64,000 nucleotides of DNA, taken from positions 2,356,001 to 2,420,000 of the forward strand of contig OZ245783.1 in NCBI GenBank assembly GCA_965227875.1. Direction: 5' to 3'. This DNA is from G965227875 sp965227875 (GTDB lineage Bacteria; Pseudomonadota; Alphaproteobacteria; Rhizobiales; JAJFHC01). The notes below the pieces were generated by a model that was not told the origin of the DNA, did no database searches, and saw nothing but the letters and a program-made list of their open reading frames with translations. Below are positions 25,564 to 33,949 of the stretch, piece after piece. Numbering within the stretch: position 1 is the first letter of the stretch; every line of letters begins with the position of its first letter. Both the position numbers and the translations under genes were made by a program.

Positions 25564-26727
25564 ATGAAGAAAGATTCCATCACCAGATACGAAAAGCTGC
25601 GCGAACGCGTCGGCAATGGCGACATCGACCGCCGGTCCTTCGTCGGACTTCTCGGCTGCGCCGGCATCGTCGCCGGTGTTTCCGGCGGCGCCATGTCCAT
25701 GTTCTCGCGCCAGGCCATGGCCATGGGCAAGGAACTTCACTTCGAAGGCTGGGGCGGCGTCGTCTCCGAGGCGCTTCGCAAGCATGCCTTCGACCCCTAC
25801 GAGAAGGAAACCGGCAACAAGGTCATCGACGCCACGTTCGGCGGCGAGGAGGAAGTCCTCACCAAGATCAAGGCCGCCGGCGGCACCGACGGTCACAACG
25901 TCCTGCACTCGTCCGGCGTGAGCTGGTACAAGCGCTGGGTCGACAACGGCTACGCGAGCGAGCTCAACGAGGCCAATATCTCGAACCTGTCCAACGTGAT
26001 GGAAGCGATCATCAAGCCCTTCCGCGACATCACGCCGGACAGTCTCTCGGCCGTGCCCTACGACTACGGGACCACGGGCATCGCCTACAACACCAAACAC
26101 GTCTCCAAGGAAGATGCCGAGAAGCTCGGTGCGGACCTTCTCCTGCAGAAGGATCTCAAGGGCAAGATCGGCGGCTGGGGCGGCGACTGGGCCAACCGCG
26201 CCTGGTACGGCGCGCTGCAGTCCGGCCAGGACCCCAACAACATCACCGACTGGGACGCGGTCTGGGACAAGGCCCGCGAGCACCGCGGCCTCGTGCTGAA
26301 ATACTGGAGCTCCGGCGCGGAACTGATGGACCTCCTGGCCAAGGAGGAGATCTACGTCACCGAGGCCTGGTCGGGCCGTGTGGCCGCACTTCAGGCCCAG
26401 GGGCACCCGATCGGTTATCTCGACCCGAAGAACGGGCTCGCCTGGATGGAAAGCATGTTCGTGCTCAAGGGCTCGCCCATGGCCGAGGCTGAGGCGCTGC
26501 TCAACTTCATGCTCGAGCCTGCAACCGCGATCGCCGTGGCCGAAGGCCAGAAGTACCCGCCGTCGCTTGATCCGACCAAGGTCAAGATGACCGAAATCAT
26601 CAACAACCTGCCGGCCTTCGATCCGACCGGCAAGCTCGAGGGCCTCGTCTTCCGCGATCCCGCCAAATGGAACCCGCACGAGAAGGAACAGAAGAAGGCC
26701 TGGAACCGGATCAAGAAGGGCGCCTGA
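25564..26727 (+). CDS. ABC transporter substrate-binding protein, polyamine (PotD) type
   Basis: A 387-aa exported protein. The N-terminus DIDRRSFVGLLGCAGIVAG combines a twin-arginine motif (RRSFVG) with a possible lipobox cysteine (LLGC), so it may be Tat-exported and perhaps lipid-anchored. The mature part has the PotD-like fold (ELHFEGWGG, then YDYGTTGIAYNT and IGGWGGDWAN). The ATG at 25564 has AAGGAGAG in front; the frame stays open far upstream only because it runs antisense-free through the permease genes. A TIGR/PotD-type ligand pocket suggests cationic amines, but opine- or betaine-like ligands are also known in this class. Confidence 0.93.
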   Translation: MKKDSITRYEKLRERVGNGDIDRRSFVGLLGCAGIVAGVSGGAMSMFSRQAMAMGKELHFEGWGGVVSEALRKHAFDPYEKETGNKVIDATFGGEEEVLTKIKAAGGTDGHNVLHSSGVSWYKRWVDNGYASELNEANISNLSNVMEAIIKPFRDITPDSLSAVPYDYGTTGIAYNTKHVSKEDAEKLGADLLLQKDLKGKIGGWGGDWANRAWYGALQSGQDPNNITDWDAVWDKAREHRGLVLKYWSSGAELMDLLAKEEIYVTEAWSGRVAALQAQGHPIGYLDPKNGLAWMESMFVLKGSPMAEAEALLNFMLEPATAIAVAEGQKYPPSLDPTKVKMTEIINNLPAFDPTGKLEGLVFRDPAKWNPHEKEQKKAWNRIKKGA

Positions 26728-26816
26728 GCCCCTCCGGTCCGTTCCTCCCCGAAACCGCGGTCCGGGCGTTCGCGCCCGGGCCGCACCCCTGTCGCCCAAA
26801 GCCGGAAACCGAAAGC

Positions 26817-27899
26817 ATGGCCCGTGTCGAACTCAAGAGCGTGACGAAATCCTACGGTCCGGTCGTCGCCGTGCGTGGCGCGGACATCACCTTCGAGGAA
26901 GGATCGTTCACCACGCTGCTCGGCCCGTCGGGCTGCGGCAAGACGACGATCCTGCGCATGATCTCCGGGCTCGAGGTGCCTACAGGCGGCGACATCCTGA
27001 TCGCCGGAAACCGCGTCAACGACGTGCCCATCCACAAGCGCAATCTCGGGCTCGTTTTCCAGAACTACGCGCTGTTTCCCCACAAGACCATCGGCGAGAA
27101 CATCGCCTTCGGCCTCAAGTATCGCGGCGTCGCCAAGGCGGACGCGCGGGCCAAGGTCAGCGAGGCGCTCGATATCGTCCGCCTGCCCGGCGTCGAGGAC
27201 CGCTATCCCTCGCAGCTCTCCGGCGGCCAGCAGCAGCGCATCGCGCTCGCCCGCGCCATCGTCATCGAACCCGATGTCCTGCTGCTCGACGAGCCCCTGT
27301 CCGCGCTCGACGCGAACCTGCGCGAGGAGATGCGCGTCGAGCTCAAGTCGATCCAGAACCGCATCGGCGTGACGACCATCTTCGTCACCCACGACCAGTC
27401 CGAAGCGCTGGCCATGTCAGACCGGATCATCGTCATGAGCGCCGGCCATGTGGAACAGATCGGCTCGCCCGAAGAGGTCTACAACGCGCCGCGCAGCGAG
27501 TTCGTCGCCGGATTTCTCGGCGCGTCCAACATCGTCGACGCGACGGTCAAGAGCGCCGACGATCGCGCCGTCCTCCTGGACGCACCACCGTTCGGAGAGA
27601 TCGTCATCGACCGCGAGCGTGCCGTCGGTGTCGAGGCCGGCCATGCGGCGCGTCTCGTGGTGCGCGCCGAAAAGATCAGGCTGTCGCCTGCGGGCGGCAC
27701 CGCGGGTGCAACCGGCACGACCGGCACCATCGAGGCCGTGGACTATCAGGGCCAGCTTGCCCGATACTTCGTCCAGAGCGGCGGGGTGAAGCTCCAGGTC
27801 ATGGCCATGATCGACGGCAAGCCCTTCGCCATGGGGGCGGAGGTCGCGGTGGAGATCAATCCGGACGATTGCGTCGCCCTGCCGAAAGAGGGCGGCTGA
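26817..27899 (+). CDS. ABC transporter ATP-binding protein, polyamine (PotA) type
   Basis: A 360-aa cytosolic ATPase. Walker A GPSGCGKTT (about 39-47), signature LSGGQQQR, Walker B VLLLDEPLSALD, the switch histidine in FVTHDQSEAL, and a C-terminal TOBE domain (about 280-355) that regulates transport, as in PotA. Start ATG at 26817 (MARVELKSV); the frame is open upstream but Pro-rich and unlike the family. It lies 89 bases after the binding-protein gene and 16 bases before the next gene. Confidence 0.95.
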   Translation: MARVELKSVTKSYGPVVAVRGADITFEEGSFTTLLGPSGCGKTTILRMISGLEVPTGGDILIAGNRVNDVPIHKRNLGLVFQNYALFPHKTIGENIAFGLKYRGVAKADARAKVSEALDIVRLPGVEDRYPSQLSGGQQQRIALARAIVIEPDVLLLDEPLSALDANLREEMRVELKSIQNRIGVTTIFVTHDQSEALAMSDRIIVMSAGHVEQIGSPEEVYNAPRSEFVAGFLGASNIVDATVKSADDRAVLLDAPPFGEIVIDRERAVGVEAGHAARLVVRAEKIRLSPAGGTAGATGTTGTIEAVDYQGQLARYFVQSGGVKLQVMAMIDGKPFAMGAEVAVEINPDDCVALPKEGG

Positions 27900-27915
27900 C
27901 TGCCGGGAATTGCGC

Positions 27916-28842
27916 ATGACGAAGATCATCATCACCTGTGCCGTCACCGGCTCGATCCACACGCCCTCCATGACGCCGCACCTGCCCGTCACCGCCGACG
28001 AGATCGCCTCCCAGGCCGTGGGTGCGGCGGAAGCCGGCGCGGCCATTCTCCATCTCCATGCCCGCGATCCGGCGAACGGCCGCCCGTCCGCCCGCGCCGA
28101 ACACTTCATGGGCTTCCTGCCGCGCATCAAGCAGGCGACGTCCGCGGTCGCCAACCTGACCACGGGCGGCAGCGCCACCATGACCCTCGGAGAAAGGCTC
28201 GAGGCGCCGATGGCCGCCGAACCCGAGATGTGCTCGCTCAACATGGGCTCGATGAACTTTGCCCTTTATCCCGCCGCCGGCCGCATCACCGACTGGAAGC
28301 ATGACTGGGAAAAGCCGTTTCTGGAAAACTCCGACGATCTCGTCTTCAAGAACACGCCGCGCGACATCGCCCATGTCATCGGCGAGATGGGCGCCAAGCG
28401 CGGCGCGCGGTTCGAATTCGAATGTTATGACGTGAGCCATCTCTACATGCTCAGACACTTCGCCGACCGGGGGCTCGCCGAGCCGCCGTTCTTCATCCAG
28501 TTCGTGTTCGGCGTGCTCGGCGGAATCGGGGCTGACCCGGAGAATCTCGATCACATGAAACGGATCGCCGACAAGCTGTTCGGCGACGACTACCGCTGGT
28601 CGGTGCTGGCGGCCGGGCGCCACCAGATCCCGTTCGCCACCATGGCCGCGGCCATGGGCGGGCATGTCCGGGTCGGTCTCGAGGACAGCATCTATATCGC
28701 CCGCGGCAAGCTTGCCGAGTCCAACGCGGAGCAGGTGACCGTCATTCGCGAAATCGTCGAGCGGCTCGGCCGGACGGTCGCGAGCCCCGACGACGCGCGC
28801 GACCTGCTCGGTCTCAAGGGCGCGGACAAGACTGCGTTCTGA
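27916..28842 (+). CDS. Beta-keto acid cleavage enzyme (BKACE, DUF849 family)
   Basis: A 308-aa cytosolic TIM-barrel enzyme. The family condenses a beta-keto acid with acetyl-CoA and cleaves it to acetoacetate plus a new CoA ester; known members act on 3-keto-5-aminohexanoate or dehydrocarnitine. The zinc-binding His-x-His is visible at 46-48 (AAILHLHARDP), and GGSATMTLGERL and LNMGSMNF are active-site strands of the family. Start ATG at 27916 (MTKIIITCAVTGS) is family-like; a TTG six bases earlier is less likely. Its place behind a polyamine-type importer suggests an amine-bearing beta-keto acid as substrate. Confidence 0.92.
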   Translation: MTKIIITCAVTGSIHTPSMTPHLPVTADEIASQAVGAAEAGAAILHLHARDPANGRPSARAEHFMGFLPRIKQATSAVANLTTGGSATMTLGERLEAPMAAEPEMCSLNMGSMNFALYPAAGRITDWKHDWEKPFLENSDDLVFKNTPRDIAHVIGEMGAKRGARFEFECYDVSHLYMLRHFADRGLAEPPFFIQFVFGVLGGIGADPENLDHMKRIADKLFGDDYRWSVLAAGRHQIPFATMAAAMGGHVRVGLEDSIYIARGKLAESNAEQVTVIREIVERLGRTVASPDDARDLLGLKGADKTAF

Positions 28843-28845
28843 ACC

Positions 28846-29328
28846 ATGGACCCGGTCACCTACCGCTGCGCCACGGCCGCCGATGCCGCCGCCCTCAACG
28901 CGGCGCTCGCGGCCCTCTCGGACGATCTCGGCGATGTCCACAAGGCGCGGGACGAGGATATTCTGAACGCGGGTTTCGGCCCGTCTCCGAGTTTCCGGGC
29001 CGTGCTGGCCGAGGCCGGCGGCGCCGTGGTCGGCGCGGCCGTGTTCTCCCCGCTCTTCTCGACCACCCGCGGCGCGCCGGGCGCCTACGTGTCCGATCTC
29101 TGGGTCGCCGGTTCGCAGCGCGGGGCGGGCGTCGGGCGGCGGCTTCTTGCCGAGGTCGCCCGCGAAGCGGCGGCGGCCTGGGGCGCGGCCTTCGTCAAGC
29201 TCAGCGTCTATCACAGCAACGCGGCCGCCCTGGCCGCCTATGACCGGATCGGCTTTGCAGCCATGCCGGACGAAGGCAACATGATCCTCGAGGGCTCGGC
29301 CCTCCAGAACCTGAAAGCGGAAAAATGA
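28846..29328 (+). CDS. GNAT-family N-acetyltransferase
   Basis: A 160-aa enzyme with the acetyl-CoA-binding motif QRGAGVGRRLL (about 85-95), a preceding strand YVSDLWV, and the C-terminal AALAAYDRIGF typical of GNAT enzymes. It transfers an acetyl group to an amine; the acceptor is unknown. It begins three bases after the BKACE stop, and its own stop overlaps the deacetylase start (ATGA). Finding an acetylase coupled to a deacetylase suggests that acetylation of an amine intermediate matters in this pathway. Confidence 0.9.
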   Translation: MDPVTYRCATAADAAALNAALAALSDDLGDVHKARDEDILNAGFGPSPSFRAVLAEAGGAVVGAAVFSPLFSTTRGAPGAYVSDLWVAGSQRGAGVGRRLLAEVAREAAAAWGAAFVKLSVYHSNAAALAAYDRIGFAAMPDEGNMILEGSALQNLKAEK

Positions 29329-30344
29329 AGGCAGTTTTCGACGACCGTCAGCGTACCCATGACCCCAGGCACTTCATGGCCAATGGTGTCCGGCTTCCCA
29401 ACCCGGAACAGCCCGAGCGCATCAACCGGCTGCACACAGGCGCGCTCGAGGCGGGCTGCACGTTCACCGCTCCGGAGGACCACGGCCTCGGGCCCGTAGC
29501 AGCGGTTCATTCCGCGGAGTACCTCGCCTTCCTGCAGACGATCCACGAACGCTGGCAGCGCATTCCCGACGCCGGCGAGGAGGTCATCCCCAACGTCCAT
29601 CCCGACCGCCGGACGGCCAGCTATCCGAAATCGGCCGTGGGCCAGGCCGGCTTCCACCAGGCCGACACCGCCTGCCCCATCGGCGCCGGCACCTGGCAAA
29701 GCGCCTATTGGTCCGCCCAGACCGCGCTCAGCGCCGTGGATCTCTTGACGGCGGGCGAGAGGCAGGTCTACGCGCTCTGCCGGCCGCCGGGTCACCATGC
29801 CTTCGGCGACCTCGCCGGCGGTTTCTGTTTCCTGAGCAATTCCGCCATCGCCGCGGAGTACCTTCTGCGGCAGGGCCGCCGCCCGGCGGTGCTGGACATC
29901 GACGTGCACCACGGCAACGGTACGCAGGGCATCTTCTACGAGCGCCCCGATGTCCTGACGGTCTCGATCCATGCCGATCCCGTCCGCTTCTATCCGTTCT
30001 TCTGGGGGCACGCCCATGAACGCGGCGCGGGCGCGGGGCTCGGCGCCAACCTCAACCTGCCGCTCCCGCGCGGGACCGGCGACGACGACTACATGAAGAC
30101 CCTGGACGCCGCCCGCAGACGCATAGAGGCCTTCGGGACCGATACGCTCGTAGTGGCGCTGGGGCTCGATGCCCACGAGAACGACCCCTTCCAGGGGCTC
30201 GCGGTGACGACGCCGGGCTTCGAGCGCATCTGCCGCGAGATCTCCGGCTGGGGCCTGCCGGTCCTGGCGATCCAGGAGGGCGGTTATCTCTCCGACGACC
30301 TCGGGCCCAATCTCACCGCGTGCCTGTCCGGATTCTCGTCCTGA
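29325..30344 (+). CDS. Acetylpolyamine amidohydrolase-like deacetylase (histone deacetylase family)
   Basis: A 339-aa zinc enzyme that removes acyl groups from amines such as N-acetylputrescine. Catalytic residues are all present: His157-His158 (RPPGHHAFG), zinc ligands Asp193 and His195 (DIDVHHGNG) and Asp282 (GLDAHENDP), and transition-state Tyr321 (EGGYLSDD). The length and an N-terminal arm with PNPEQPERI resemble acetylpolyamine amidohydrolases rather than short acetoin-type members. It overlaps the GNAT gene by four bases, so the two are made together. It fits the polyamine-type importer at the head of the operon. Confidence 0.93.
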   Translation: MKAVFDDRQRTHDPRHFMANGVRLPNPEQPERINRLHTGALEAGCTFTAPEDHGLGPVAAVHSAEYLAFLQTIHERWQRIPDAGEEVIPNVHPDRRTASYPKSAVGQAGFHQADTACPIGAGTWQSAYWSAQTALSAVDLLTAGERQVYALCRPPGHHAFGDLAGGFCFLSNSAIAAEYLLRQGRRPAVLDIDVHHGNGTQGIFYERPDVLTVSIHADPVRFYPFFWGHAHERGAGAGLGANLNLPLPRGTGDDDYMKTLDAARRRIEAFGTDTLVVALGLDAHENDPFQGLAVTTPGFERICREISGWGLPVLAIQEGGYLSDDLGPNLTACLSGFSS

Positions 30345-30459
30345 CGGCCTTGATGTGAGGGGGCCGCAATCGGGCCTTGCATGAACCGAATTGCGCTGGA
30401 CGCCGCCCGGCCTTCCGCGCGAACGTGGTCCTCGCGACAAGAGTGGAGGCTGCGGTCCG

Positions 30460-31290
30460 ATGACCAGGTTCCTGACCCCGGAACAGGTTGCGTCCTACCA
30501 CCGGGACGGATTTCTCTCGCCGATCCGCGTGATGACGGAGGCGGAGGCCGCACGCGTGCGCGCCGAGTTCGAGGAGGCCGAACGGCGATGGCCGGACGCC
30601 ACGCAAGGGGCGAACCGAAACAACGCCCACCTCAATCTCATGTGTCTCGACCGGCTTGTGCATGACGCGAACGTGCTCGACGCGGTCGAAGACATCATCG
30701 GTCCCGACATTCTCGTCTGCGCCACGGTGCTTTTCATAAAGGAGCCCGGCGATCCGGGTTTCGTGAGCTGGCACCAGGACGCGACCTACATGGGGCTCGA
30801 ACCGCATGACGGCGTGACGGTCTGGATTGCCCTGTCGCCCAGCAACCGGGAAACCGGCTGCATGCGCATGTTGCCGGGAAGTCATCGCGAGGAAATCCGT
30901 CCGCACGAGGACACTTTCGGCGAAACCAACATCCTGACCCGCGGTCAGACGATTGCCGATGTGGACGAGGACGCGATTGTCGATCTCGAACTCGGCCCCG
31001 GCGAAATGTCGTTCCATCATCCGCGCGTGATACACGGGTCCCGGCCCAACCGGGGGCGGGACCGGCGCATCGGTTTCACGATCCAGAGCTATCTCCCGCC
31101 GGACGTGCGCCAGACCAGGGGCACCACCTACGCCCAGGTGGCACGCGGCGAAAACCGGACCGGCTTCCTGCCAAGTCTGCCGCGCCCCGCCGGCGACATG
31201 AACCCGGAAGACGTCTCGCGCCGGGATCGTGTCAATGCCCTGTGGTCGGACATCCTCTACCAGGGCGCCCGGCAAAGGCGTGACTACTGA
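30460..31290 (+). CDS. Phytanoyl-CoA dioxygenase (PhyH) family Fe(II)/2-oxoglutarate hydroxylase
   Basis: A 276-aa cytosolic oxygenase. The iron ligands His105 and Asp107 (SWHQDATYMGL) and distal His192 (RVIHGSRPN) form the 2-His-1-carboxylate triad; a downstream Arg in RRIGFTIQSY can hold 2-oxoglutarate. Family members hydroxylate fatty acyl chains, amino acids and small amines, so the substrate is open. The ATG at 30460 has GGAGG ten bases upstream. It follows the deacetylase by 115 bases without a terminator and may be the last gene of the operon. Confidence 0.9.
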   Translation: MTRFLTPEQVASYHRDGFLSPIRVMTEAEAARVRAEFEEAERRWPDATQGANRNNAHLNLMCLDRLVHDANVLDAVEDIIGPDILVCATVLFIKEPGDPGFVSWHQDATYMGLEPHDGVTVWIALSPSNRETGCMRMLPGSHREEIRPHEDTFGETNILTRGQTIADVDEDAIVDLELGPGEMSFHHPRVIHGSRPNRGRDRRIGFTIQSYLPPDVRQTRGTTYAQVARGENRTGFLPSLPRPAGDMNPEDVSRRDRVNALWSDILYQGARQRRDY

Positions 31291-31326
31291 CAGGCATGGT
31301 CACGGACCCTCGCGGCACGTGTCCGT

Positions 31327-32217
31327 CTATGAGGACCGATCCGCCGAAGGTCTGTGAACGGCCACCCCGGCCATGACGAGGCCGACCCCGGTGGCATCCT
31401 GGAGGCTCGGGATCTGTGCCAGGACCAGGGCTGCGATTACCGTCGCGGTCGCAGGCAGCAGCGCAAGAAGAAGTGCGAAGCTCGCCCGCGGAAGCCGCGA
31501 CATCGCGAACTGGTCGCAGACGTAAGGGATCACCGACGAGCAGACGCCGACGCCGATGCCCGCCAGCACGATGAGTGGCGTGCCGAAGGCGCGTGCCGCT
31601 TCCACGATGCCGATCGGCATCACGATGACGAAGGCGATGGCCATTGCCGCTCCGAGGCGCGCCACGCCGTTGCGCGCACCCTCCGCCGCCGCGCGGTGGC
31701 CGAGCAGGATGTAACCGACGAAGAGCGCGGCGTTCAGGCCGGCCCAGAACAGGCCGAGAGGGTCCGTCACCCACTTCACGTCGATCAGCAGGAACACGCC
31801 AAGCACCGCGAGGGCCAGGGCCAGAAGGTTGCGCCGCGTCCGCAGCCCGTAGAGCGCAACACCGATCGTGCCGACGAATTCCATTGCGGCGACGAGGCTC
31901 ATCGGCAGCCGGTCGAGGGCGAGATAGAAGGACGTGTTCATCGTCGCCAGACAGACGCCGAGCCCGGCGAGCAGCAGGCGTGTGCGACCATCGGCATCCC
32001 TGAGCGTCCGCCACGGCCTTGTCAGCGGGGCGAAGAAGGCAGCCGCGGCCGCGATGCGGAACCACGCGATCCCGAGGACGCCGACGGCGGGAAACAGCAG
32101 GACCGCGAAGGATGGCCCCAGATAGTGAAAGACCGCGCTGACGCCGAACCACGCATGGGGCGGCACCGCTCGGGCAACCCGGTTGATGGTATCTGTGGGA
32201 GGAGAATCGAGGGACAT
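31327..32217 (-). CDS. EamA/RhtA-type DMT family exporter
   Basis: A 296-aa inner-membrane protein with about ten helices in two EamA repeats (first repeat to about 150, second about 155-285, with VCSSVIPYVCDQFAMSRL typical of RhtA-like threonine/homoserine exporters). Divergent from an Lrp-type gene across 104 AT-rich bases, a very common exporter-regulator pairing, so export of an amino acid sensed by that Lrp protein is likely. The C-terminus (VAVHRPSADRSS) is short. Confidence 0.88.
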   Translation of the reverse strand: MSLDSPPTDTINRVARAVPPHAWFGVSAVFHYLGPSFAVLLFPAVGVLGIAWFRIAAAAAFFAPLTRPWRTLRDADGRTRLLLAGLGVCLATMNTSFYLALDRLPMSLVAAMEFVGTIGVALYGLRTRRNLLALALAVLGVFLLIDVKWVTDPLGLFWAGLNAALFVGYILLGHRAAAEGARNGVARLGAAMAIAFVIVMPIGIVEAARAFGTPLIVLAGIGVGVCSSVIPYVCDQFAMSRLPRASFALLLALLPATATVIAALVLAQIPSLQDATGVGLVMAGVAVHRPSADRSS

Positions 32218-32321
32218 GCATCGCCTTTCAGTTCTGAGTATTATGAAGGCGAGTGGATGCGTGTATATGCAGATTGAATGGTATAAATGGCAATACTAAA
32301 GGGAGATATAAGGTGTAATCG

Positions 32322-32798
32322 ATGAAACGCCTGAATTATCAAAAAGGGACTCTCGACGGGACCGACAGGACGATCCTCGAGGCCCTGGCGGAGAATGCGA
32401 GAACCACGACCGCGGAACTGTCCCGCAAGGTCGGCTTGTCGTCTCCGAGTGCGGGTGAGCGCGTGAAGCGTCTTGAGGAGGCAGGTGTGATAACAGGCTA
32501 TCGCGCCGAGCTGTCGCCCGCGGCCGTCGGCCTGCCCGTCGCGGCGTGGATTCGCATTCGGCCGGTGCCCGGGGCGCTGGAGAAGGTCGCCGAGATCATA
32601 CGGTCGATCCCGGAGATCACCGAGTGTGACCGCATCACGGGCGAGGACTGTTTCCTCGCGAAGGCCCATGTCCGCTCGGTGGGCGACATCGAGCGGGTCA
32701 TCGACCGGATCATTCCCCATGCGATGACCAACACGTCGATCATCCAGTCGTCGACGGTGCCCAAGCGCCTGCCACCCATTTCGGGCGGCGACGGGTGA
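32322..32798 (+). CDS. Lrp/AsnC-family regulator
   Basis: A 158-aa regulator. The helix-turn-helix covers about 12-65 (LDGTDRTILEALAENART, then LSRKVGLSSPSAGERVKRLEEAGVI) and is followed by the RAM/AsnC ligand-binding domain (about 72-150). It likely forms octamers and senses an amino acid. The divergent EamA exporter is the obvious target. Its stop is nine bases from the stop of the convergent hydrolase gene. Confidence 0.93.
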   Translation: MKRLNYQKGTLDGTDRTILEALAENARTTTAELSRKVGLSSPSAGERVKRLEEAGVITGYRAELSPAAVGLPVAAWIRIRPVPGALEKVAEIIRSIPEITECDRITGEDCFLAKAHVRSVGDIERVIDRIIPHAMTNTSIIQSSTVPKRLPPISGGDG

Positions 32799-32807
32799 CC
32801 GATGCGT

Positions 32808-33584
32808 TCAGGGCAGCTGGGCCAGCGCGTCGAAAACGTGCTTGAGCTGATCCGGCGTCGAAAGCCGGTGGTCGCCGTCCTTCACCAGGGTGATGGAGAG
32901 ATCGTCGCTGGCGAGCGTTTCCGCGATCTCGAGCGAGAGCTGCCACGGCACGTCCGGATCTTCCAGTCCGTGGACGATGCGCACGGGACACGGCGTGTCC
33001 AGCGGCGTGCCGAGCAGAAGATGGTTGCGGCCATCCTCGATCAGCGACCGGGTGATCGGATAGTCGCCGTCGCCATAGGCCGACGGGCGCATGTAGACGC
33101 CGTCCACGGCGATCGCACGACGGACCTCGTCGCTCGCATTTGCCCAGATCAGCCGTTCGGTCATGTCGGCGGCCGGTGCGATCAGCAGCAGGCCCGCGAT
33201 CCGCATGTCCCGCCGGCCGACCGCCGCGAGGTGCGCGCGCAGCATCAGCAAGGCGATCCAGCCGCCCATGCTCGAGCCGACGAGGATTTGCGGGCCCGCA
33301 GTCAACGCGTCGAACACCGCCATGGACTGTGCGAGCCACCGCCCGATCGTGCCGTCCTCGAAAGTCCCGCTCGAGGCGCCGTGGCCGGAATAGTCGAACC
33401 TGAGGCAGGCGCGGCCCTCGGCCCTGGCCTGACCGGCAAGCGCCCTCGCTTTCGTCCCCGTCATGTCCGACCGGAACCCCCCGAGCCATATGAAGCCCGG
33501 CCGGTCGGAGGCCGGGTCTCCATCCCGGAGCCAGGCGATGTCCTCGCCGTCGGCAGACAGGGTTCCCTGTTCGGACTCAATCAT
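32808..33584 (-). CDS. Alpha/beta hydrolase (ABHD10-like serine hydrolase)
   Basis: A 258-aa hydrolase. Nucleophile Ser in GSSMGGW (about 103-109), oxyanion region WLGGFRSDM, acid Asp in GLEDPDVPW, and catalytic His in DGDHRLS near residue 240. The pattern resembles ABHD10/YqiA-like esterases in alphaproteobacteria. The physiological substrate is unknown. Convergent with the Lrp gene; its 5' end is 66 bases from the divergent small membrane protein gene. Confidence 0.9.
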   Translation of the reverse strand: MIESEQGTLSADGEDIAWLRDGDPASDRPGFIWLGGFRSDMTGTKARALAGQARAEGRACLRFDYSGHGASSGTFEDGTIGRWLAQSMAVFDALTAGPQILVGSSMGGWIALLMLRAHLAAVGRRDMRIAGLLLIAPAADMTERLIWANASDEVRRAIAVDGVYMRPSAYGDGDYPITRSLIEDGRNHLLLGTPLDTPCPVRIVHGLEDPDVPWQLSLEIAETLASDDLSITLVKDGDHRLSTPDQLKHVFDALAQLP

Positions 33585-33650
33585 GTGTCCACGTTCGGCC
33601 GGTTCTGGTAGATCATCGCCATCGTCGAAACCCGAGAGTGCAGGATCTCA

Positions 33651-33944
33651 ATGTCCTCAACCTTGTCAACCGTTCCCCTGATCGCCGCGGTCGTGATTGC
33701 CGCCGTCGTCTGGCTTGTCGCCGCATGGTCCTTTTTCTGCATGCTTCGCCATGTCCGCAACGGCCCATGGTATTCGCTCGCGATGCGCTGGGGATGGTAT
33801 TCCCCGTCCCGGGTCCACGAGCATATCGAACCCGCGGGCCTGCCGCATTACCGGCGGTTCATGAAGGCCTTCGTGGCGTTCTTCGCCGTCTTCGTGTTCA
33901 TCATGGTCTACAGTGTCTTCCTTGCCCTGAGCCGGCATCCCTGA
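33651..33944 (+). CDS. Small two-helix membrane protein of unknown function
   Basis: A 97-aa protein with helices at about 8-30 (LIAAVVIAAVVWLVAAWSFF) and about 70-92 (FVAFFAVFVFIMVYSVFLAL). The short loop between them is basic and aromatic (RNGPWYSLAMRWGWY). No domain recognised. It ends five bases from the stop of the convergent ankyrin gene. Coding is supported by clean hydrophobic segments and normal composition. Confidence 0.7.
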   Translation: MSSTLSTVPLIAAVVIAAVVWLVAAWSFFCMLRHVRNGPWYSLAMRWGWYSPSRVHEHIEPAGLPHYRRFMKAFVAFFAVFVFIMVYSVFLALSRHP

Positions 33945-33949
33945 AACCG

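Noticed and set aside
23833..26727. A 964-codon plus-strand frame that joins permease DNA to the binding protein.
   Set aside because: The first two-thirds is a wrong-frame reading of the permeases; the binding protein starts at 25564 behind a strong ribosome site.
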